DNA of 64,000 bases from Molanna angustata (lineage: Eukaryota; Arthropoda; Insecta; Trichoptera; Molannidae): NCBI GenBank assembly GCA_963576475.1, contig OY754984.1, positions 19,555,215-19,619,214 on the forward strand. The letters run 5' to 3'. Made by a program: the position numbers and the translations under genes. The notes beneath the pieces were generated by a model. The model worked only from the letters and a program-made list of their open reading frames with translations. It made no database searches and was not told the origin of the DNA. Within the stretch, counting starts at the first letter, position 1. Each line of letters begins with the position of its first letter. Below are positions 56,870 through 64,000 of the stretch, piece by piece.

Positions 56870-57090
56870 CGACTTCTTGGTGCCTGAACTGCAAAACTTT
56901 CCTGGCTATAACCAAAGAACATGGTTCCAGCAGGACGGAGCAACGTCACACACGTCCAATACATCTCTGCCACGAGTTTGTGAAACTTTCCCAGGCAAAT
57001 TGAACTCCAGGAGAGGTGACATAAATTGGACTCCATGCAGTCCTGATTTAACCCCTATGGACTTTTTCCTATGGGGTTATCTTAAATAAA
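56870..57090 (+). pseudogene. Tc1/mariner-superfamily transposase fragment
   Basis: The frame GYNQRTWFQQDGATSHTSN, VCETFPGKLNSRRGDINW and PCSPDLTPMDFFLWGYLK carries the second catalytic Asp (QQDGA) and the third-region motif SPDLTPMDFFLWG of DDE transposases of this superfamily. It is cut off right after LK by an AATAAATAAATAAA retroposon-like tail at 57086-57100. The N-terminal DNA-binding part and the first Asp are missing. Confidence 0.8.
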
Positions 57091-57344
57091 TAAATAAACA
57101 TTTATTGAGACGAAAAGAAGTTTACATACAAATACATAGACATATATCAACAAATGAAAAGAAAAACAACCTTTCTGACTCAAAAGGACCATGCTCTGCT
57201 ATGTTACAGGAAGACATGTCCCCCAGCAGCTGATTTTCAGCATGATCCTATTGCTTATATACTACATATAATACGAGGTCTACTTTATTTATATGCAGAT
57301 AAATATAAATACAACAAATGCTCCAAAAATACACATATACCTTG

Positions 57345-57415
57345 AGCGATTTTGTTCGCCTAGAGCACAAGCATTTATGCTTATTTCAGGGAATATATAA
57401 GGATGTATATGTAAA
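57345..57415 (+). mobile_element. tRNA-derived SINE, family 1, body fragment
   Basis: AGCACAAGCATTTATGCTTA and TTTCAGGGAA match the SINE body seen at 30460-30520 in inverted orientation. The tRNA-like head is absent. Confidence 0.5.
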
Positions 57416-57472
57416 CTCATCCCTGCCAAGTCACGCTACAAAGTATTCAATTTTAGAAAGAATAATTTTCAG

Positions 57473-60400
57473 AATTATCATGAAATGAGTTTGTTAAAAT
57501 ACCTATATTTGATATGAATATTTTATTATGAAAACTTTAATTAATTATCATGAAATGAGTTTGTTAAAATACCTATATTTGATATGAATATTTTATTATG
57601 AAAACTTTAATTAATTATCATGAAATGAGTTTGTTAAAATACCTATATTTGATATGAATATTTTATTATGAAAACTTTAATTAATTATCATGAAATGAGT
57701 TTGTTAAAATACCTATATTTGATATGAATATTTTATTATGAAAACTTTAATTAATTATCATGAAATGAGTTTGTTAAAATACCTATATTTGATATGAATA
57801 TTTTATTATGAAAACTTTAATTAATTATCATGAAATGAGTTTGTTAAAATACCTATATTTGATATGAATATTTTATTATGAAAACTTTAATTAATTATCA
57901 TGAAATGAGTTTGTTAAAATACCTATATTTGATATGAATATTTTATTATGAAAACTTTAATTAATTATCATGAAATGAGTTTGTTAAAATACCTATATTT
58001 GATATGAATATTTTATTATGAAAACTTTAATTAATTATCATGAAATGAGTTTGTTAAAATACCTATATTTGATATGAATATTTTATTATGAAAACTTTAA
58101 TTAATTATCATGAAATGAGTTTGTTAAAATACCTATATTTGATATGAATATTTTATTATGAAAACTTTAATTAATTATCATGAAATGAGTTTGTTAAAAT
58201 ACCTATATTTGATATGAATATTTTATTATGAAAACTTTAATTAATTATCATGAAATGAGTTTGTTAAAATACCTATATTTGATATGAATATTTTATTATG
58301 AAAACTTTAATTAATTATCATGAAATGAGTTTGTTAAAATACCTATATTTGATATGAATATTTTATTATGAAAACTTTAATTAATTATCATGAAATGAGT
58401 TTGTTAAAATACCTATATTTGATATGAATATTTTATTATGAAAACTTTAATTAATTATCATGAAATGAGTTTGTTAAAATACCTATATTTGATATGAATA
58501 TTTTATTATGAAAACTTTAATTAATTATCATGAAATGAGTTTGTTAAAATACCTATATTTGATATGAATATTTTATTATGAAAACTTTAATTAATTATCA
58601 TGAAATGAGTTTGTTAAAATACCTATATTTGATATGAATATTTTATTATGAAAACTTTAATTAATTATCATGAAATGAGTTTGTTAAAATACCTATATTT
58701 GATATGAATATTTTATTATGAAAACTTTAATTAATTATCATGAAATGAGTTTGTTAAAATACCTATATTTGATATGAATATTTTATTATGAAAACTTTAA
58801 TTAATTATCATGAAATGAGTTTGTTAAAATACCTATATTTGATATGAATATTTTATTATGAAAACTTTAATTAATTATCATGAAATGAGTTTGTTAAAAT
58901 ACCTATATTTGATATGAATATTTTATTATGAAAACTTTAATTAATTATCATGAAATGAGTTTGTTAAAATACCTATATTTGATATGAATATTTTATTATG
59001 AAAACTTTAATTAATTATCATGAAATGAGTTTGTTAAAATACCTATATTTGATATGAATATTTTATTATGAAAACTTTAATTAATTATCATGAAATGAGT
59101 TTGTTAAAATACCTATATTTGATATGAATATTTTATTATGAAAACTTTAATTAATTATCATGAAATGAGTTTGTTAAAATACCTATATTTGATATGAATA
59201 TTTTATTATGAAAACTTTAATTAATTATCATGAAATGAGTTTGTTAAAATACCTATATTTGATATGAATATTTTATTATGAAAACTTTAATTAATTATCA
59301 TGAAATGAGTTTGTTAAAATACCTATATTTGATATGAATATTTTATTATGAAAACTTTAATTAATTATCATGAAATGAGTTTGTTAAAATACCTATATTT
59401 GATATGAATATTTTATTATGAAAACTTTAATTAATTATCATGAAATGAGTTTGTTAAAATACCTATATTTGATATGAATATTTTATTATGAAAACTTTAA
59501 TTAATTATCATGAAATGAGTTTGTTAAAATACCTATATTTGATATGAATATTTTATTATGAAAACTTTAATTAATTATCATGAAATGAGTTTGTTAAAAT
59601 ACCTATATTTGATATGAATATTTTATTATGAAAACTTTAATTAATTATCATGAAATGAGTTTGTTAAAATACCTATATTTGATATGAATATTTTATTATG
59701 AAAACTTTAATTAATTATCATGAAATGAGTTTGTTAAAATACCTATATTTGATATGAATATTTTATTATGAAAACTTTAATTAATTATCATGAAATGAGT
59801 TTGTTAAAATACCTATATTTGATATGAATATTTTATTATGAAAACTTTAATTAATTATCATGAAATGAGTTTGTTAAAATACCTATATTTGATATGAATA
59901 TTTTATTATGAAAACTTTAATTAATTATCATGAAATGAGTTTGTTAAAATACCTATATTTGATATGAATATTTTATTATGAAAACTTTAATTAATTATCA
60001 TGAAATGAGTTTGTTAAAATACCTATATTTGATATGAATATTTTATTATGAAAACTTTAATTAATTATCATGAAATGAGTTTGTTAAAATACCTATATTT
60101 GATATGAATATTTTATTATGAAAACTTTAATTAATTATCATGAAATGAGTTTGTTAAAATACCTATATTTGATATGAATATTTTATTATGAAAACTTTAA
60201 TTAATTATCATGAAATGAGTTTGTTAAAATACCTATATTTGATATGAATATTTTATTATGAAAACTTTAATTAATTATCATGAAATGAGTTTGTTAAAAT
60301 ACCTATATTTGATATGAATATTTTATTATGAAAACTTTAATTAATTATCATGAAATGAGTTTGTTAAAATACCTATATTTGATATGAATATTTTATTATG

Positions 60401-63400
60401 AAAACTTTAATTAATTATCATGAAATGAGTTTGTTAAAATACCTATATTTGATATGAATATTTTATTATGAAAACTTTAATTAATTATCATGAAATGAGT
60501 TTGTTAAAATACCTATATTTGATATGAATATTTTATTATGAAAACTTTAATTAATTATCATGAAATGAGTTTGTTAAAATACCTATATTTGATATGAATA
60601 TTTTATTATGAAAACTTTAATTAATTATCATGAAATGAGTTTGTTAAAATACCTATATTTGATATGAATATTTTATTATGAAAACTTTAATTAATTATCA
60701 TGAAATGAGTTTGTTAAAATACCTATATTTGATATGAATATTTTATTATGAAAACTTTAATTAATTATCATGAAATGAGTTTGTTAAAATACCTATATTT
60801 GATATGAATATTTTATTATGAAAACTTTAATTAATTATCATGAAATGAGTTTGTTAAAATACCTATATTTGATATGAATATTTTATTATGAAAACTTTAA
60901 TTAATTATCATGAAATGAGTTTGTTAAAATACCTATATTTGATATGAATATTTTATTATGAAAACTTTAATTAATTATCATGAAATGAGTTTGTTAAAAT
61001 ACCTATATTTGATATGAATATTTTATTATGAAAACTTTAATTAATTATCATGAAATGAGTTTGTTAAAATACCTATATTTGATATGAATATTTTATTATG
61101 AAAACTTTAATTAATTATCATGAAATGAGTTTGTTAAAATACCTATATTTGATATGAATATTTTATTATGAAAACTTTAATTAATTATCATGAAATGAGT
61201 TTGTTAAAATACCTATATTTGATATGAATATTTTATTATGAAAACTTTAATTAATTATCATGAAATGAGTTTGTTAAAATACCTATATTTGATATGAATA
61301 TTTTATTATGAAAACTTTAATTAATTATCATGAAATGAGTTTGTTAAAATACCTATATTTGATATGAATATTTTATTATGAAAACTTTAATTAATTATCA
61401 TGAAATGAGTTTGTTAAAATACCTATATTTGATATGAATATTTTATTATGAAAACTTTAATTAATTATCATGAAATGAGTTTGTTAAAATACCTATATTT
61501 GATATGAATATTTTATTATGAAAACTTTAATTAATTATCATGAAATGAGTTTGTTAAAATACCTATATTTGATATGAATATTTTATTATGAAAACTTTAA
61601 TTAATTATCATGAAATGAGTTTGTTAAAATACCTATATTTGATATGAATATTTTATTATGAAAACTTTAATTAATTATCATGAAATGAGTTTGTTAAAAT
61701 ACCTATATTTGATATGAATATTTTATTATGAAAACTTTAATTAATTATCATGAAATGAGTTTGTTAAAATACCTATATTTGATATGAATATTTTATTATG
61801 AAAACTTTAATTAATTATCATGAAATGAGTTTGTTAAAATACCTATATTTGATATGAATATTTTATTATGAAAACTTTAATTAATTATCATGAAATGAGT
61901 TTGTTAAAATACCTATATTTGATATGAATATTTTATTATGAAAACTTTAATTAATTATCATGAAATGAGTTTGTTAAAATACCTATATTTGATATGAATA
62001 TTTTATTATGAAAACTTTAATTAATTATCATGAAATGAGTTTGTTAAAATACCTATATTTGATATGAATATTTTATTATGAAAACTTTAATTAATTATCA
62101 TGAAATGAGTTTGTTAAAATACCTATATTTGATATGAATATTTTATTATGAAAACTTTAATTAATTATCATGAAATGAGTTTGTTAAAATACCTATATTT
62201 GATATGAATATTTTATTATGAAAACTTTAATTAATTATCATGAAATGAGTTTGTTAAAATACCTATATTTGATATGAATATTTTATTATGAAAACTTTAA
62301 TTAATTATCATGAAATGAGTTTGTTAAAATACCTATATTTGATATGAATATTTTATTATGAAAACTTTAATTAATTATCATGAAATGAGTTTGTTAAAAT
62401 ACCTATATTTGATATGAATATTTTATTATGAAAACTTTAATTAATTATCATGAAATGAGTTTGTTAAAATACCTATATTTGATATGAATATTTTATTATG
62501 AAAACTTTAATTAATTATCATGAAATGAGTTTGTTAAAATACCTATATTTGATATGAATATTTTATTATGAAAACTTTAATTAATTATCATGAAATGAGT
62601 TTGTTAAAATACCTATATTTGATATGAATATTTTATTATGAAAACTTTAATTAATTATCATGAAATGAGTTTGTTAAAATACCTATATTTGATATGAATA
62701 TTTTATTATGAAAACTTTAATTAATTATCATGAAATGAGTTTGTTAAAATACCTATATTTGATATGAATATTTTATTATGAAAACTTTAATTAATTATCA
62801 TGAAATGAGTTTGTTAAAATACCTATATTTGATATGAATATTTTATTATGAAAACTTTAATTAATTATCATGAAATGAGTTTGTTAAAATACCTATATTT
62901 GATATGAATATTTTATTATGAAAACTTTAATTAATTATCATGAAATGAGTTTGTTAAAATACCTATATTTGATATGAATATTTTATTATGAAAACTTTAA
63001 TTAATTATCATGAAATGAGTTTGTTAAAATACCTATATTTGATATGAATATTTTATTATGAAAACTTTAATTAATTATCATGAAATGAGTTTGTTAAAAT
63101 ACCTATATTTGATATGAATATTTTATTATGAAAACTTTAATTAATTATCATGAAATGAGTTTGTTAAAATACCTATATTTGATATGAATATTTTATTATG
63201 AAAACTTTAATTAATTATCATGAAATGAGTTTGTTAAAATACCTATATTTGATATGAATATTTTATTATGAAAACTTTAATTAATTATCATGAAATGAGT
63301 TTGTTAAAATACCTATATTTGATATGAATATTTTATTATGAAAACTTTAATTAATTATCATGAAATGAGTTTGTTAAAATACCTATATTTGATATGAATA

Positions 63401-64000
63401 TTTTATTATGAAAACTTTAATTAATTATCATGAAATGAGTTTGTTAAAATACCTATATTTGATATGAATATTTTATTATGAAAACTTTAATTAATTATCA
63501 TGAAATGAGTTTGTTAAAATACCTATATTTGATATGAATATTTTATTATGAAAACTTTAATTAATTATCATGAAATGAGTTTGTTAAAATACCTATATTT
63601 GATATGAATATTTTATTATGAAAACTTTAATTAATTATCATGAAATGAGTTTGTTAAAATACCTATATTTGATATGAATATTTTATTATGAAAACTTTAA
63701 TTAATTATCATGAAATGAGTTTGTTAAAATACCTATATTTGATATGAATATTTTATTATGAAAACTTTAATTAATTATCATGAAATGAGTTTGTTAAAAT
63801 ACCTATATTTGATATGAATATTTTATTATGAAAACTTTAATTAATTATCATGAAATGAGTTTGTTAAAATACCTATATTTGATATGAATATTTTATTATG
63901 AAAACTTTAATTAATTATCATGAAATGAGTTTGTTAAAATACCTATATTTGATATGAATATTTTATTATGAAAACTTTAATTAATTATCATGAAATGAGT
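57473..64000. repeat. 70-bp satellite, about 93 copies, running off the window
   Basis: The monomer (AATTATCATGAAATGAGTTT, GTTAAAATACCTATATTTGA, TATGAATATTTTATTATGAA, AACTTT) has a strict period of 70 bases. No differences among copies were noticed by eye over 6.5 kb. The array starts inside a copy of the dispersed repeat also present at 34600-34900 and on the minus strand of 1-240. It has many stop codons in all frames, with no coding role. Extent beyond 64000 is unknown. Confidence 0.98.

Overview
The window looks like a repeat-rich, AT-rich insect nuclear genome, most likely a moth or butterfly. The reasons are the mix of non-LTR retrotransposon families, the tRNA-derived SINEs, the Helitron ends, the short intron-split secreted-protein genes and the very long satellite arrays. 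Species cannot be told from sequence alone. No bacterial, organellar or intact viral genes were seen.

Host genes are few. (1) On the minus strand at 591-693 is a signal-peptide exon that runs into the start of a Kunitz-type protease-inhibitor domain; the rest lies off the left edge or was not found. (2) On the minus strand, four exons between 9538 and 5057 fit together in phase and encode a secreted, alanine-rich, charged, probably helical protein of about 239 residues. (3) On the plus strand, three phase-0 exons at 38209-38259, 53403-53519 and 55624-55755 encode a 99-residue secreted protein with a proline run and an amphipathic C-terminal half. Its introns span 17.5 kb and hold a 109-bp satellite, a tandem triplication, SINEs, retroelement fragments and a large foldback element.

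Mobile DNA makes up most of the rest. The centrepiece is a full-length I-like non-LTR retrotransposon (12379-22420) with a target-site duplication, an Inr/DPE-like internal promoter, ORF1 with zinc knuckles and ORF2 with endonuclease, reverse transcriptase and RNase H. ORF2 is split by a 4.28-kb LTR element in the opposite orientation (17063-21343). That element has matching 677-bp LTRs, a primer-binding site, a polypurine tract and a 4-bp TSD, but no gag or pol. Removing it restores the ORF2 frame, so both insertions are young. Elsewhere lie at least a dozen 5'-truncated non-LTR fragments, two tRNA-derived SINE families, two Harbinger-like MITEs with TTA duplications, a palindromic MITE, a transposase remnant, a Helitron coding remnant and Helitron-type 3' ends.

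Tandem DNA is prominent: a (TA)n tract of about 300 bp, a 109-bp satellite (about 26 copies), a 482-bp triplication, a 54-bp repeat (11 copies), a degenerate ~60-bp repeat, and a 70-bp satellite that fills the last 6.5 kb with about 93 apparently identical copies and runs off the window. The 70-bp monomer appears to come from a dispersed repeat that also occurs at 1-240 and 34600-34900.
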